DNA of 64,000 bases from Acanthosepion esculentum. Its lineage: Eukaryota; Mollusca; Cephalopoda; Sepiida; Sepiidae. The notes below the pieces were generated by a model. The model was given only the letters and a program-made list of their open reading frames with translations, did no database searches and was not told the origin of the DNA. Positions 45,263-57,720 of the stretch are shown here, in pieces. Every line of letters starts with the position of its first letter. Within the stretch, counting starts at the first letter, position 1. The stretch is from positions 34,223,499 through 34,287,498 of the forward strand of contig OZ038509.1 in assembly GCA_964036315.1 (NCBI GenBank), written 5' to 3'. Both the position numbers and the translations under genes were made by a program.

Positions 45263-45306
<44 letters not shown>
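45178..45306 (+). mobile_element. 5'-truncated hammerhead SINE (copy C) with (TA)n tail
   Basis: B-box remnant GAGTTTCAATCCTGG at 45180, then the hammerhead 45211-45265, then directly (TA)n to 45306. Orientation is opposite to copies A and B. Confidence 0.78.
45211..45265 (+). ncRNA. Hammerhead ribozyme C (SINE type, 55 nt)
   Basis: Stem I CACA/UGUG with outer GUC/GAC. The core CUGAGGA has G at variable position 7. Stem II is GCUGU/ACAGC. GAA then leads into stem III from ACAGUACUGU (ACA/UGU, loop GUAC), with C at position 17. The loop of stem III is one base longer than in A and B while the pairing is kept, which supports the fold. Confidence 0.82.
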
Positions 45307-45309
<3 letters not shown>

Positions 45310-46839
45310 TACGAAAAACTAGGTAATCCGTATGGGTAGACCCAAGGAGGGTAAAATCCAAAGAGCTCAATGTAAATCTGTTATAGTGAAAGATACCTTG
45401 TCTAGGTAATAGACTCTCCCACCTATTATAAGTAGGAGTCAGTAGTAGTCGAGGGAAGGAGTAGTGTTCAGCGACCACAACTCGATTACTCTGCGTAACA
45501 CTTTATTACAAGTTCCTAACGTTTCTGTACGTTTAACCTATTTAGGACGCATTTAGTCCGAATACAGTTCCTATTGTGGAAATAACTCCACAACAAAATC
45601 AGAGCTAATAATTTAAATAAAAATAAAACAGGCTCCATGTAATAAATTATTTCACCACAGCCCTTTTAAAAGACCGCGGATCATCAGACTTTACTTCCAA
45701 AGGTTGAAACGAAAAATGAAAAAAGATTTACACATTTTCGACGGGCAGTACTAAGTATATGTAAATTAACGAATTGGGGAAGTGAGGGGGGAGAGAGACA
45801 TGATTGAGTTAGATGTCAAATTTCTATTCTCTCAAATTTAAATTTTTTGAGGAAGTCAAGACATTGACACATTAAATCGGTTAACTTAACGGAAGTTATA
45901 TATTGATATGGAAGGAGGAGAGGAGAAAAAGGCATAAAGAGAAAAAGAGAGAAAGAAGTCATGAAAGAAAGTGTCATTAACTGTAATGAAAGGTCCGAAA
46001 TAGATGCTGTTGTTTTGCTTTGAGAGTTCATAAATATTATAATGTTTGATATAAATTTGAATGTTTAAACCGTCTATAAGGAATTTAATTTGATGTTTGT
46101 TAGCGATTTAAGTTGATTTTTGGGTTTTTTTTTTTTTAAAAAAAGCTTTATTACAAAAATTTTGGGGATTTAATATGAAATAGGCGATTAGAAAAATATT
46201 CATAGAATTTACATTAAAATACTAAAATTTTATTTTAAAATATAAGTTTACTTCTAGTTGTAAATTATTAAGGTGATATCTCTATCAGTTTGAATTTTAT
46301 TCATGAATTTAATTTGCGACTATTTTTAGATTAGTAATTTCTCTTACTTAAAGTTTAGTTTTTAAGTTAATATGGAGTGATATTTAAAGGTAATATTAGA
46401 GATCTTGCTTCGTCATATATTGTATACACATCCATGCATGTTTCGCATATACATACGTTCTTTTACATGTGCCGTCACTCATAGGGGTACACATGTACCG
46501 ATATACACGGGTAATTTTATGTATTAATACCTACATATATCTTTTTAAATGTTTACGCATACTCACACATATATATATATATGTGTACTTAGTATCCCCC
46601 CCCCCAAAAAAAAGGAAACTTTTAAAAATAATATTAGGTTATGACTAATATATATATATATGATAAAAATATAGATGAATCCCTCGATTAGTGTGGCTAA
46701 TGTGCACATATGCACTAATCGAATGTTGTTACCTAAAAAGATTTAGCGCACTCATCTAAAACGCATTAGTCGATTGCGCTGTAATCGAGAATCTCTGTAG
46801 TTTTAAAGTATGAAATATTTATGAGTAAAATTGCTTAAT
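45310..46839. other. No gene recognised
   Basis: AT-rich; TA patches at 46568-46583 and 46648-46663. 46685-46730 has a short palindromic CGATTAGTG/CACTAATCG pair. Confidence 0.45.
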
Positions 46840-46969
46840 ATCAGGGATAGAGCTTATGTAAGTATAAAAGTGGAAATAGAGATCAAATCCGAGCGTCGAC
46901 GGTCTGCGTCACGATTAGGTTTCATGAAACAGACTGTCGCCGCTCGGTCTTGCATTAGTGCCCAGTTCA

Positions 46970-47034
<65 letters not shown>
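46840..47034 (-). repeat. Fold-back family M, diverged copy, with (TA)n
   Basis: 46868-46945 pairs CCGAGC with GCTCGG around CATGAAACAGACTGTCGCCG. The complementary tail AATATCAGGGATAGAGC lies on the left, so the orientation is opposite to copy 1. TA runs 46971-47033. Confidence 0.6.
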
Positions 47035-47035
<1 letters not shown>

Positions 47036-47174
47036 GAATGCTGGTACATGCTTCGGGACATGTTCATCAGCCAAAGATTTACACTGATACAAATATTCAA
47101 AACAGACTTGCAACGGAAAATAATTGAAGTTCTTAGAAGGAGAAGTTAATTTAATAATTCAAAATTCTCAAAAC

Positions 47175-47175
<1 letters not shown>

Positions 47176-47246
<71 letters not shown>

Positions 47247-47367
47247 TGTGTGTGTGTGTGTGTGTTTGGAGAAGATTGAACAAAGTGGAAAAGCTTTTTG
47301 ATACGGCGTTTTGCCGACATTTGTGTGAATGAAAGGCAATTTTACACACATACACACACACACACAT

Positions 47368-47429
<62 letters not shown>

Positions 47430-47430
47430 C
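47176..47430. repeat. (TA)n and (GT)n/(CA)n block
   Basis: TA 47176-47243, GT 47246-47268, CA 47344-47380, TA 47381-47428. The GT and CA blocks are complementary. Confidence 0.93.
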
Positions 47431-47644
47431 AGTGAACATTGAAGTCAACACTTAGAGGCGACAGGCTGTTTCATGCTAGACGCAATCGTCAGCTCGATTG
47501 GCGGGCTGACGATTGCGTCTAGCATGAAACAGCCTGTCGCCTCTAAGTGTTAACTTCAATGTTCACTTTTATATTTACACAGGCTCTATCTCTGATATTG
47601 AGCACTTTATCCCATAAATATAGCACACTTTGAGACTATATTTC

Positions 47645-47681
<37 letters not shown>

Positions 47682-47836
47682 AAATATACTCTTCTTGTGC
47701 TCAATATCAGAGATAGATCGTGTGTCAATATAAAAATTAACATAGAAGTCAACACTTAGAGGCGACAGTCTGTTTCATGCTAGATGCAATCGTCAGGCAA
47801 CTGAGCATAAAACAGACTGTCGCCTCTACGTGTTGA

Positions 47837-47845
<9 letters not shown>
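47431..47845. mobile_element. Two fold-back family M units in tail-to-tail inversion
   Basis: Unit 2 has a palindrome at 47431-47567 (62-bp arms differing at one position, 12-13 bp loop) and a tail to about 47647. After (TA)n 47648-47678, unit 3 runs in reverse: its tail 47690-47725 complements the tail of unit 2, then comes its own hairpin 47745-47838. (TA)n follows to 47896. It matches 32491-32707 closely. Confidence 0.82.
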
Positions 47846-47900
<55 letters not shown>

Positions 47901-48037
47901 CATGTACCAGCCTGAATATCCGAGAAATTTTCTTAGATAAATATGCTCTTCCCGCCTTCATATGTTATATATATATATATATGTTATATATATGCTATAT
48001 ATATATATCAAATATGTGGTGCAGTTCAATTTATATT

Positions 48038-48494
48038 ACAATGAATCATTCATACAAAAATAGATTACTAAAGTTAATGATATAAAATGGCGAAATCTCT
48101 TCGCAAACCAAAATTTTAAAGTTGCATTAACCTACGAACCACTCGATGAATGTTATGATCCTTGTTTTTAATAGCTACAAGCTGTATAAGGTCTTTTTTT
48201 AATATGCAAGTACTTTCAACTGTACATTCAGTCATCCTCAGGAATGGAAATTATTTTGTTTTTAGTAAATCCAGGTAGCATCAGAGACAAAAGATTAAAT
48301 GCGAATCGAAATATGTTTTTTTAGAAATGTGTTATTGGTAACGGATAAAAACTTTTGGAGCGTGCAGTCGCAACACTAAGGTTATTTGTTTTTTCTTTGA
48401 AAATTTAAGAGAGTGCGTTTTTTACTAATATGGTAATTTGAGAATTTTTTTGTTTAATTTTATATCATTAACTTCTTGTATGAATGATTCATTG

Positions 48495-48497
<3 letters not shown>
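48038..48497. mobile_element. Element with inverted ends, PLE-like
   Basis: CAATGAATCATTCATACAA and AGTTAATGATATAAAAT near 48041-48090 are inverted at 48455-48497. The minus strand near 48240 has CCTGAGGATGACTGAATG then AGTTGAAAGTACTTGC, a motif of the kind found at PLE ends. No coding. Confidence 0.5.

Positions 48498-48552
<55 letters not shown>
48498..48552. repeat. (TA)n microsatellite
   Basis: Pure TA between the inverted-end element and hammerhead D. Confidence 0.95.
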
Positions 48553-48556
<4 letters not shown>

Positions 48557-48572
48557 ACATTAGATCATGCAA

Positions 48573-48635
48573 GTTACTACTACAAAATTGCATATTTTGT
48601 TTCGACGTTTAATCTCGTCTCATCAGGTAGTTAAC
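48573..48635 (-). ncRNA. Hammerhead ribozyme D (63 nt, long stem III)
   Basis: The strongest fold in the window. Minus-strand RNA forms an 8-bp stem I (GUUA-A-CUAC with GUAGUAAC, one bulged A). The CUGAUGA core is followed by stem II GACG/CGUC with an 8-nt loop, then GAA, a perfect 7-bp stem III ACAAAAU/AUUUUGU with a 5-nt loop, and A at position 17. Every conserved core nucleotide is present. The 3' side runs 20 bp to a (TA)n tract. Confidence 0.88.
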
Positions 48636-48639
48636 AATG

Positions 48640-49300
48640 ATGGTAATTTTATTTAAAATTGAAATTTATGAAACATCACTTCTTTTTACGTTTTTGGAAA
48701 ATTTTCCATAAAAGTCGAAAAAAATATTCTGATATGATATTATAGCACGTTGAATTATAAATGTATATTGTTGACATATCTAGTCTGGTGATCCTGTTGT
48801 ATGTCTTGAGATTCTTGGTAAAATCCAAAGAAAGGTTTGTAATGTAATCGATCTTTACCAGGCATCTTGACTTCAGTCACTTCCTCACCAACGTGGCGTG
48901 TCTTCCCTTGCCTTTTCTACAAATATTTTCATCTCAATTACTCTTATGAACTTTCATCCTTAGTGTCTCGACTGCATGAATTTACGCATCCTACGAGATT
49001 GGCAACGAAGTCTCACTGTTTACTGTTGCACTAGCTAGAAATAACTGTGTACTCTATTCTAATAGTTTCTTTTCTCACAATTCTTGCCTGTGTAACTCCC
49101 TTCCTATTTTTTCCCTGCCACATACAACCTTCAAGACTTTACATGCAACGTCAATCACCTTCTTTTGTCATCCTGATTCTTGTCTTTTCATTGTTCTTTC
49201 TTATTCTCTTTCGCTCCCTATGACCCACCTAGTGGCATTATCACTTCGCTTGTTGTGAAATGATGAAAATAAATAATTACGTACATCTATACACATACAG
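48640..49300. other. No gene recognised
   Basis: T/C-rich stretch. CTAGTGGCATTATCACTTCG near 49232 resembles 10536-10560 and may be a dispersed repeat end. Confidence 0.45.
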
Positions 49301-49301
49301 G

Positions 49302-50260
<959 letters not shown>

Positions 50261-50324
<64 letters not shown>
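50261..50324. repeat. (TA)n microsatellite
   Basis: Pure TA. Confidence 0.95.
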
Positions 50325-50325
<1 letters not shown>

Positions 50326-50744
50326 TTTATTAAAGACGACAGACAAGGTACTGTGATTAAGCTTTTCATTTAATGTTTCTTGTTTTCGAACAAGAGTTTT
50401 CCTTTTCAACCGTGTCCAACACACCTGCAAAAAACTACAAAGAACGAACATTATTTGCAAGCTCAAATGCTCCTTAAGGAACTGTGTTCCTGATCAAACC
50501 GATCTCATAAATAATTACATTGGTCACACTACTTCATGCCTATCCATACGATTACGTTACATCTATCCGAACACAGCTTCATCAGAAGCCATTTAAACAG
50601 GCACAAGCCTACCAAGCTCCATCCGAAACGTACTGTACAATAATCAAACATAATCTCATCAACATGTAAAATTTAATTAAAAATAATGGAATGATAAAGA
50701 TGAAAAAACCAACACTCAATGATATTAACTACGAACACGGCCAC

Positions 50745-50858
50745 AATGTGCTGACTGTGTTTTGAAAATAAAACATCCCTATAGCTCTAGATACATACAC
50801 ACAGCCCACACATCCAGTTAAAAAGTAAAAATAAAAACATCCTTGATAATGGCAAAAG
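50745..50858 (+). repeat. Dispersed repeat R2, copy 2
   Basis: See 30819. It is followed by CTTGATAATGGC and GCGCTCGAAATTAC, another decayed PLE-like end. Confidence 0.6.
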
Positions 50859-51029
50859 TATAGCCAAAAGCGCTCGAAATTACAGAACATTTGGACAGTT
50901 TCTACACAATCAGTGTCCAGAAAAGAAAACACTTGTTCGAACACAAGAAAAATTAAATAAAAATCTTGTCTATAGTCTTTAATGAAATGTGTATAAATGA
51001 GGGATTCCTGCTTAAATAAACAATTATTT

Positions 51030-51032
<3 letters not shown>

Positions 51033-51095
<63 letters not shown>
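51033..51095. repeat. (TA)n microsatellite
   Basis: Pure TA. Confidence 0.95.
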
Positions 51096-51098
<3 letters not shown>

Positions 51099-51660
51099 GC
51101 AGACACAGAAAACCTCTTTTGTCCTTCTTGATTTCCTCAATTCCAGCCAGGCTCAAAGATCTGAGCACTGGTCAAAAGTGGTTGTTTCACTATCTCGCTT
51201 TAGTTTACGTTTCCCCCGAGGAGATAAGTTCTTAAAACGTTTCTTTTGCTTCGCGTTCTCAGTTTAGCTATATTTTCAACAGATCCCTTTATCGTTCGGT
51301 GATCTCTGTGAAGCTCCTTTGATATCTCCAATGTGCACGTTCCCTCTCTTAATAACTTAAATAATTTCTGTTTTTCAGGTTTTGTTAGATCCTTTTTGTT
51401 ATCTATACTTCAACACGTATTATGTAAAAATACTTTTTATTAGATTTCAGAGGTCTTGAACTAATATTTGTTGCATCTGCATAACTTAAGACTGCAGTTT
51501 TTATAATAAATCCAATAACTTTAACAAAAAATGTTGAACCTACTTAAAAATTTGCATCAGGATTTATTTTGCTGTCTAAATCGTTTAAAATTTTATGAAA
51601 AATATTTCAAAACAAATCCGTATTATTGAGGTTTAAGCGATTTTCATAATAACTTCAGAC
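51096..51660. other. No gene recognised
   Basis: 51120-51390 on the minus strand has a loose resemblance to a helix-turn-helix N-terminus of a Tc1 transposase, too weak to call. Confidence 0.35.
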
Positions 51661-51661
51661 G

Positions 51662-51766
<105 letters not shown>

Positions 51767-51844
51767 CTCACTGTTATATCATATGTAAAATTATATGGTG
51801 GTCACTAGCAGGACTGAAGTGTTACATACGACACAAACATAAAA

Positions 51845-51940
51845 ACTGAATGAGGTTGTCGGATCCTCATACGTCGAAATCGACGGGAGTGTTAACCATA
51901 TATATACATATATGTGTGTGTGTATGTGTGTGTGTGTCTG
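51845..51940 (+). mobile_element. SINE family S 3' end fragment
   Basis: ATACGTCGAAATCGACGGGAG matches the 3' end of the 20.1 kb copy (ATGTCAAATTCGACGGGAG) and likewise runs into TA/GT repeats. Confidence 0.5.
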
Positions 51941-52439
51941 CGTGCGCGCGCTGCCTGATTGGCGTAATAAGAATATATCCTTTGACAGACATATGAACCT
52001 TTTTTTAGGTTTGTATTCCCATCGCAATTTCGTCTCAATGTTTCGAACATCCTTCCGAACATGTGCTGTGTCCATTTTCATTAGACATATATCATACACA
52101 CACACACACACACATATATATATTTATATATATGTATATATTGCGTTTTATATTACTAACCACTTTTAATTTCGTACGATTTTTAGTCAACTATTAAAGA
52201 GATATAGCCAAATATTAATATTTCACTATTAATGATCAGAATACTTCACAGAATATATATCAAGTAACGTCTTTGAATTTTACTGGTTCTTGCAAGTTTA
52301 ACATTAACAGCTTCCTGAAACGTCAGGATTTTTTACGGATTATCAACCCTTTCTAGTCGACATAAATTTTGGATTGTAAGAATAATAACTATTTTTTTCG
52401 GGTGAATATTAAGTTGCATTTTTTGCGTATAAATTCATG

Positions 52440-52530
52440 TAATGTGACCAGCTAGAATTCGAACTCGGATCTTCGAATTCCATCCCGAGCTACTTATCCA
52501 TTACGCCAACCTCACATCCGAAACTTCAGA
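52440..52530 (-). mobile_element. SINE family S tRNA head
   Basis: Minus strand: GTTGGCGTAATGGATAAGTA then CGAGTTCGAATTCTAGC, a clear A/B box pair like the 22.95 kb copy. The body is lost. Confidence 0.65.
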
Positions 52531-53050
52531 CACTATTATATCAATTATTGAAAAAATCACGATTATCCAACGGGCACAAAGTTTACAAAGACAAGCGGTT
52601 TTGAAGAAAGTATTGAAAATAGTGTTATTGCAAACGATCATATAAAGAGGGGGAAATGGTTAAATATAGGCTCTATGTTCTGTGACGAGTTTTAGAAATC
52701 GTTAATTTATTGATTTTTTAGCTTTTTAACTTGGTTGAATGAACAAATCGTTGGGCCACATCATAAAATGAATAATTAAGATACTAATGAGCAGAAATTA
52801 TAGCATAATACGACTGAATATAAGGGAAGCACAATGTGACATTGTTCAAATCATTTCTTGTGGTATGGATGAACAAGCAATATAAATACAGAAAAAAATC
52901 ATATAATCTTTTCATCGATTACACAGAAAGATTCGATAAAATACAGTACAAAGAAAATCATTTGAGTTTAGAAAATGTTTATCTACATGGAAAGGATATA
53001 TGAATAACCTACAATCTCTATTCGAAAAAACGAATCGAGAAACAATTATA

Positions 53051-54569
53051 CACTGCGTGCCAAATTATTATCGAGATAACTTTCTTTCTAATATTTCAAA
53101 AACCGTCCAATCAATTCACACAAATGTTGGCAACACTGACCTGCGCAATCACTGAAATTTTCGTATTGATCTGCACAATGTAAACAAACTGGCGCCATAT
53201 TTGTTATCAGCACGGTGATTTGAGCGTGCCAAATTATTAGAAAAGTGTAAGAATTTAGTGAAAAGATGGGCCGTAAAAGCAGTTTAAGTGATGCTGAAAA
53301 GAAAACTATCACCTCAGAACTCTCAAAAGGTAAATCTACCTTAGAAATTTCTAAAATGCTAGGGTGGTGTCATCAAACAGTGAAAAAGTTCACCGCCGAC
53401 CCTACACAAGTACGCAAAAGGGCAGATAAAGGCAAGCCGAGGGTTATTTCACGTCGTCTCATGTCACGACTTAAACGAGAGGCTACGAAGAAACCTGGAC
53501 TTACCAGTCAAGAGCTTTTCAGTCGCATTGGGGATCCTACTGTGTCTAAAAGTACTCGGTATCGGTATCTGAGGGAAATAGCAACATCAGTCAAACCTGT
53601 ATCGAAGCCTCCGTTGACGAGAAATCACATTCAAAATCGACTGAAATGGGCCGAGGACAATATGAAGATTGACTTCTCTAAAGGTTTGTTCACAGACGAA
53701 ACTCGAGCAACACTTGATGGGCCAGATAGATGGTGCAAAGGCTGGGGAATGAACGGACAGAATCGCCATCAGCGTTTGACGCCAACAAGGCGGTGGAGGC
53801 ATAATGATCTGGGGTGGTATTATTGGAAAAACATTAGTGGACCCATGAAGTGTACCAAATGGCGTCAAAATAACTGCTGATGCATACATAGCGTTTATGA
53901 AGGAGCATCTTGAACCATGGATGAAAAGGCAAAGAATTGCCTTCAGAAGGGCCATTGTTTTTATGCAAGATAATGCTCCCTCACATGCTGCTCTCAAGAC
54001 TACTGAACATTTGAAACAGTTAGACTTCGGATTCTCCGGATTAGAACCCAATCGAAAACCTTTGGAGCATCATGAAGCGAAGACTGTACGCCAACGGGCG
54101 ACAATTCAGGGGCAACACTGAGTTGTGGGAAGCAATTTTTGACATATCTCGCGGCATTACAGCAGATGACATCCTACAATTAACAAATTCTATGGATCGT
54201 CGACTTCTTCAAGTAATTTCAAAAAAGGGAAAGCATATTTCCTATTAATTTGTTTAAAACTGTGCCTTTGTTTGTATCTGTTATTATTTGTTTGGTTATC
54301 TTATTTATTAGTTTCTTTTGATCATAAACATTAACGTGCAACATTAATAAACGTTTTGTTTGCTCAATTCTGGGAATTTTACTAAACCTTTCTAATAATT
54401 TGGCACGCTCAAATCACAGTGCTGATAACAAATATGGCGCCAGTTTGTTTACATTGCGCAGATCAGTACGAAAATTGCAGTGATTGCGCAGGTCAGTGTT
54501 GTGAATTGATCGGAGGGTTTTTGAAATATTATAAAAGAATTTATCTCGATAATAATTTGGCACGCAGTG
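53051..54569 (+). mobile_element. Tc1/mariner-superfamily DNA transposon, about 1.52 kb
   Basis: Terminal inverted repeats 53051-53245 and 54387-54569 (about 195 and 183 bp) start CACTGCGTGCCAAATTATTA. The left has an extra ~11 bp near 53122. The motif GTGCCAAATTATTA is present at both the outer and inner end of each repeat, the IR/DR layout used by many Tc1 transposases. The left flank is TA; the right flank reads CA, so one target base has mutated. The enclosed transposase is broken. Confidence 0.92.
53266..54248 (+). pseudogene. Tc1-like DDE transposase, inactivated
   Basis: A cut-and-paste transposase. Met at 53266 opens MGRKSSLSDAEKKTITSELS, a helix-turn-helix region up to about residue 60, with a second one to about 110. 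GLFTDETRATLDGP carries the first catalytic Asp (about residue 144). After a shift near 53790-53880 another frame gives AIVFMQDNAPSHAALKT with the second Asp. A third frame near 54030-54075 gives SPD then TAG then NPIENLWSIMKRRL, retaining the third acidic position but with a nonsense codon. The end reads DRRLLQVISKKGKHISY. Two or more frameshifts and a stop make it dead, though all catalytic blocks survive. Confidence 0.9.
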
Positions 54570-54579
54570 CATTTAACTG

Positions 54580-55385
54580 ATATAGTGTGATGATTAAAAG
54601 AACTAGAAGACCTATGAGCAAAATTCATTATCAGCAGATATAATCACAACATTTGTTCGCCAGATGACACTATATGATTCGGAAAGAACGTTGAAAGAAC
54701 TATTGAATATGGTAGTCAAAAAAAAAATTTTTATGAAAATAATAAATAAGCATTAATTGTAAGTGAACGGAATGCCTACGTGAGAGCAAACGGGGGCAGT
54801 CCAAGATGTGAGTGATGCGTACAGGGCATCAAAATCTAGCAGGATTTGACATAAATGTTACGAAATGCGAGGACTGAACCAGAATGGCCAGTAATGTATT
54901 GCCTTTTTCTAAATTCTGGATATAAGACCAAAACGTTGCGAAGTCGATAGAGGGCTGCAAGAATTTTGAAGCGTCAACACGCTTTCTGCACCCAGATTCC
55001 ATATAAATGTTATCCCGCGCGTGGCAGAATGCTAATGCAACAAGTGGGCATGCGTTGCCCTGAAGATCTTTCTCCTGCTAACTCCTAGACCCAATGCTAT
55101 TACGTCTGTCTCTCTCGTATTATAAAAGGAATAAGAAAAAGAAAGCATCTTTTGCTGTTACTGTTAATGAAGTGGCGTTGGGGTCTGAAGAGCTGAAGTT
55201 AGTAGTGATACAGAACGCAACATTCAGTTAGACGTGTAGCATAATAAAGGATGACATAAAATAGCAAACACATTAATAAAGGACGTTAGCCCGAATGAAA
55301 GAGAGATTTCTGAAACTGGATTATATATTAAGAGACTGAAAAATAACACGAGAAAATAAATTACTGTTGAATTGCTATGAAATGA
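54580..55385. other. No gene recognised
   Basis: No supported frame. 55265-55385 may be a decayed upstream part of the LINE remnant that follows. Confidence 0.4.
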
Positions 55386-55915
55386 CTAAACGTCTGTATG
55401 GCAGTGAATGCCGGAAGATGTCTTTCTAAACGAAGAAAATACTTCTAGAAAAGCACGTGATAAATGATAATAAGGAGATATGGTTAATTCGGGAAAAGGA
55501 TATTTTGAGGAAAGAAGGCTTGTAGAATTTAACACTGTTGAGTCTTGACTCAATGTTGAATCTCGCCTATTGCATGGAATAATAATGCAACACAAAATGT
55601 ACTTAGAACAAGAATGTATTATAACAAGAAAGTGTACACAATAAGTACATATAGTATTTCTGTATATTTCTGGGAAGACGTTCCTGGAGAATGTGTTGAC
55701 TAGTCGCAGTCGATCAGAGTCTCTAGTTGGATCTCGTGATTCCTCTTCCTCTCGTCTTCCGGTATCAACCATTATTTATATAGTTGGTAGTCACCTATGC
55801 AGATTAGGTGGATCCTACACAACACACTCAGAGGACACACTTCACATCAAGGAAAGCAGAGGAAAAGCAGCCATGAATATTTTGAGTAAAGGGATGTAGG
55901 AAAGAAGTCCCACGT
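55386..55915 (+). pseudogene. LINE remnant interrupted by the LTR-like repeat
   Basis: RLYGSECRKMSF (about 55390-55425), then KILLEKHVINDNKEIWLIRE and DILRKEGL, stop, NLT lead up to 55535. After the LTR the match resumes as LRGHTSHQGKQRKSSH. The nucleotide flanks rejoin as GAATTTAACACTCAGAGGACA, close to the uninterrupted 23.85 kb copy. Confidence 0.65.
55536..55824 (+). mobile_element. Solo LTR-like insertion (about 289 bp)
   Basis: Begins TGTTG and ends CAACA, a 5-bp inverted terminus with TG...CA ends. A TATA-like TTATTTATATAG lies near 55773. Flanks repeat CAC (or ACAC if the end is set one base earlier), and removing the repeat restores the LINE sequence. The first 205 bp recur at 3231-3435 with one mismatch. 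No internal retroviral-type coding region is adjacent, so it is a solo LTR or a LARD/TRIM-like piece. Confidence 0.7.
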
Positions 55916-57412
55916 GTGTTCGGAGAGGTTGTGAAATTTACCGAGGGCCACAATAAACAAGAAGCAATGAATAATCATGAAGACCGACATCTTGAGAAAG
56001 AGTGATATTGTCAACCATTAGTATTAATTTTGACTGGGAAATTTCTTTCATCTTAACTTTTATCATAATTTTAAGCCGGCCCTCAGCGATTATCAGCGAA
56101 GATCAGGAATACTAAAATATAAACTATCGACTTCTACGAAGGTTTCTGAAAAGCCTTATTTACTCTCTGTTGCCCCAACATGACTCTGATAATAATAAAT
56201 AAAAAAATTAAAGAAAATAACGACCCAAAAATTAAAAATTAATAAATTATTGTCAATTATTCAATTAGAAAATTAATGATAATTTTACCGTTACTGTGTA
56301 ATTATTAATTTTTCACCCATGTCACTTTTAATCTGTGCGTGAAAAATTGATCTGTTTGATTATTATAAGAGTAGAAATATCTCTAGAGTTTGAGCAAAAC
56401 TAATGCAAATCGTAGAAGAAAGTTTGAATTGCCACATATTTCCGCGGATAAGGAGACCTTTAAATCTTAAAAATCATCCCCCAAAATATGGAGTCGTCTA
56501 TTATAACAGTGATATATCCTGAGGTGGCGATAATATAGGGATAATCAAGAAATAGTATTCCATAAAGGAAATAAAGGAATAAATAGGTACTGTAGGTTTG
56601 AATAAAGAAGAGAAGTTTATTTAACGTATTTACAGAGAGACAGAGTGTAGTTGTTATGTTCAGTCCAGGGAGTCTCCTGATGTATATCCGGTGACCGGTG
56701 CTACGGTCCCTTATATCAAATGTTCCGGTGGTGATTACATATCTCACCATAACAAACAGTTATAATGAGCTAACCTTAAATTCTGTGGTGTATCGGCACT
56801 GGAAAGTAGGCTAGTATGTTTGTGCCAGTAGACTAACAATTGCTTTGGTACCGATGTAAATATTTATAGATGAAACAATTCGCAATATAATGCTGTACTA
56901 TAGTTACATGTAATAAAACTACTTTTACTTCTTGATTTCATATTGCGAATTTTCCACTGAACAACACGGACAAGTAACAAGTAATGTTCACACATCTTTC
57001 GTTTTTGCGTCCCAGGAAACATTGTTTCTCATAGTAGCGTTAAATAATAACATTTAAGATAACATACAGTCTATATTTCTAATTAAAATCCTTTATCATT
57101 GTGGCGATAAATAACAACGTTTAGTATAACATGCAAAATGTATTTTTCAATGACATATATTAGACGGTATTCTGTTTTAAACAACAAAACATTTAAGATG
57201 CCATGAAATCTGTTTCCCTTTACAGAATACGCAACTTTTGTTTTGATTCGTACGAATCGTAAGAATGAAATCGCGATTATTTTCATAATGACACATTTTA
57301 ATATTTAATATTATTTCATTCCTTTTGATTTGATAACGATAAAGGTAAGCTTTTGTAATAACGTCAGATTTATTCACTCGCTTATTACTTCCATGTCCTT
57401 TGACACATATCA
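55916..57412. other. No gene recognised
   Basis: AT-rich. The 96-codon minus frame at 56460-56750 has no motif that I recognise. Confidence 0.45.
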
Positions 57413-57720
57413 TCATCCAGTCTTCTGTAGTTTCTAGATAAGTTGTTGTAGATAAGTTGTTATAGTTGAACTAATCCTCTGCCTCCTTCAGATCTGGGCA
57501 CATACGACGATCAACATCAGCCTTGGGATGATGTTACGGTGACAAGTGAAAAGCTTTCTTGTTTTGGCATATCCATTTTCTTAATGTCAGCTTGTTGCAA
57601 CTGTATTGCACCACAGGAACGGCCAGGGTATTTATGGCTGGTAATCTGTTTCTGGAATTCAGTTCGGTATTCAGTACCAGACGCACGCGCCTCTAGCACT
57701 CCTTTTCTTACCTTCTGCTT
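57413..57720 (-). pseudogene. RLE-type LINE remnant, copy 2
   Basis: 57413-57580 matches 28035-28200 (CCAGTCTTCTGTAGTTTCTA, GAACTAATCCTCTGCCTC, CAACATCAGCCTTGGGATGA). The minus-strand frame upstream reads HKYPGRSCGAIQLQQADI and SQG before the shared YVPRSEGGRGLVQL block, so it retains sequence beyond copy 1. Broken. Confidence 0.7.

Noticed and set aside
50555..50600. Minus-strand CTGATGAAGCTGTG as another hammerhead
   Set aside because: No GAAA follows within a plausible stem II distance.
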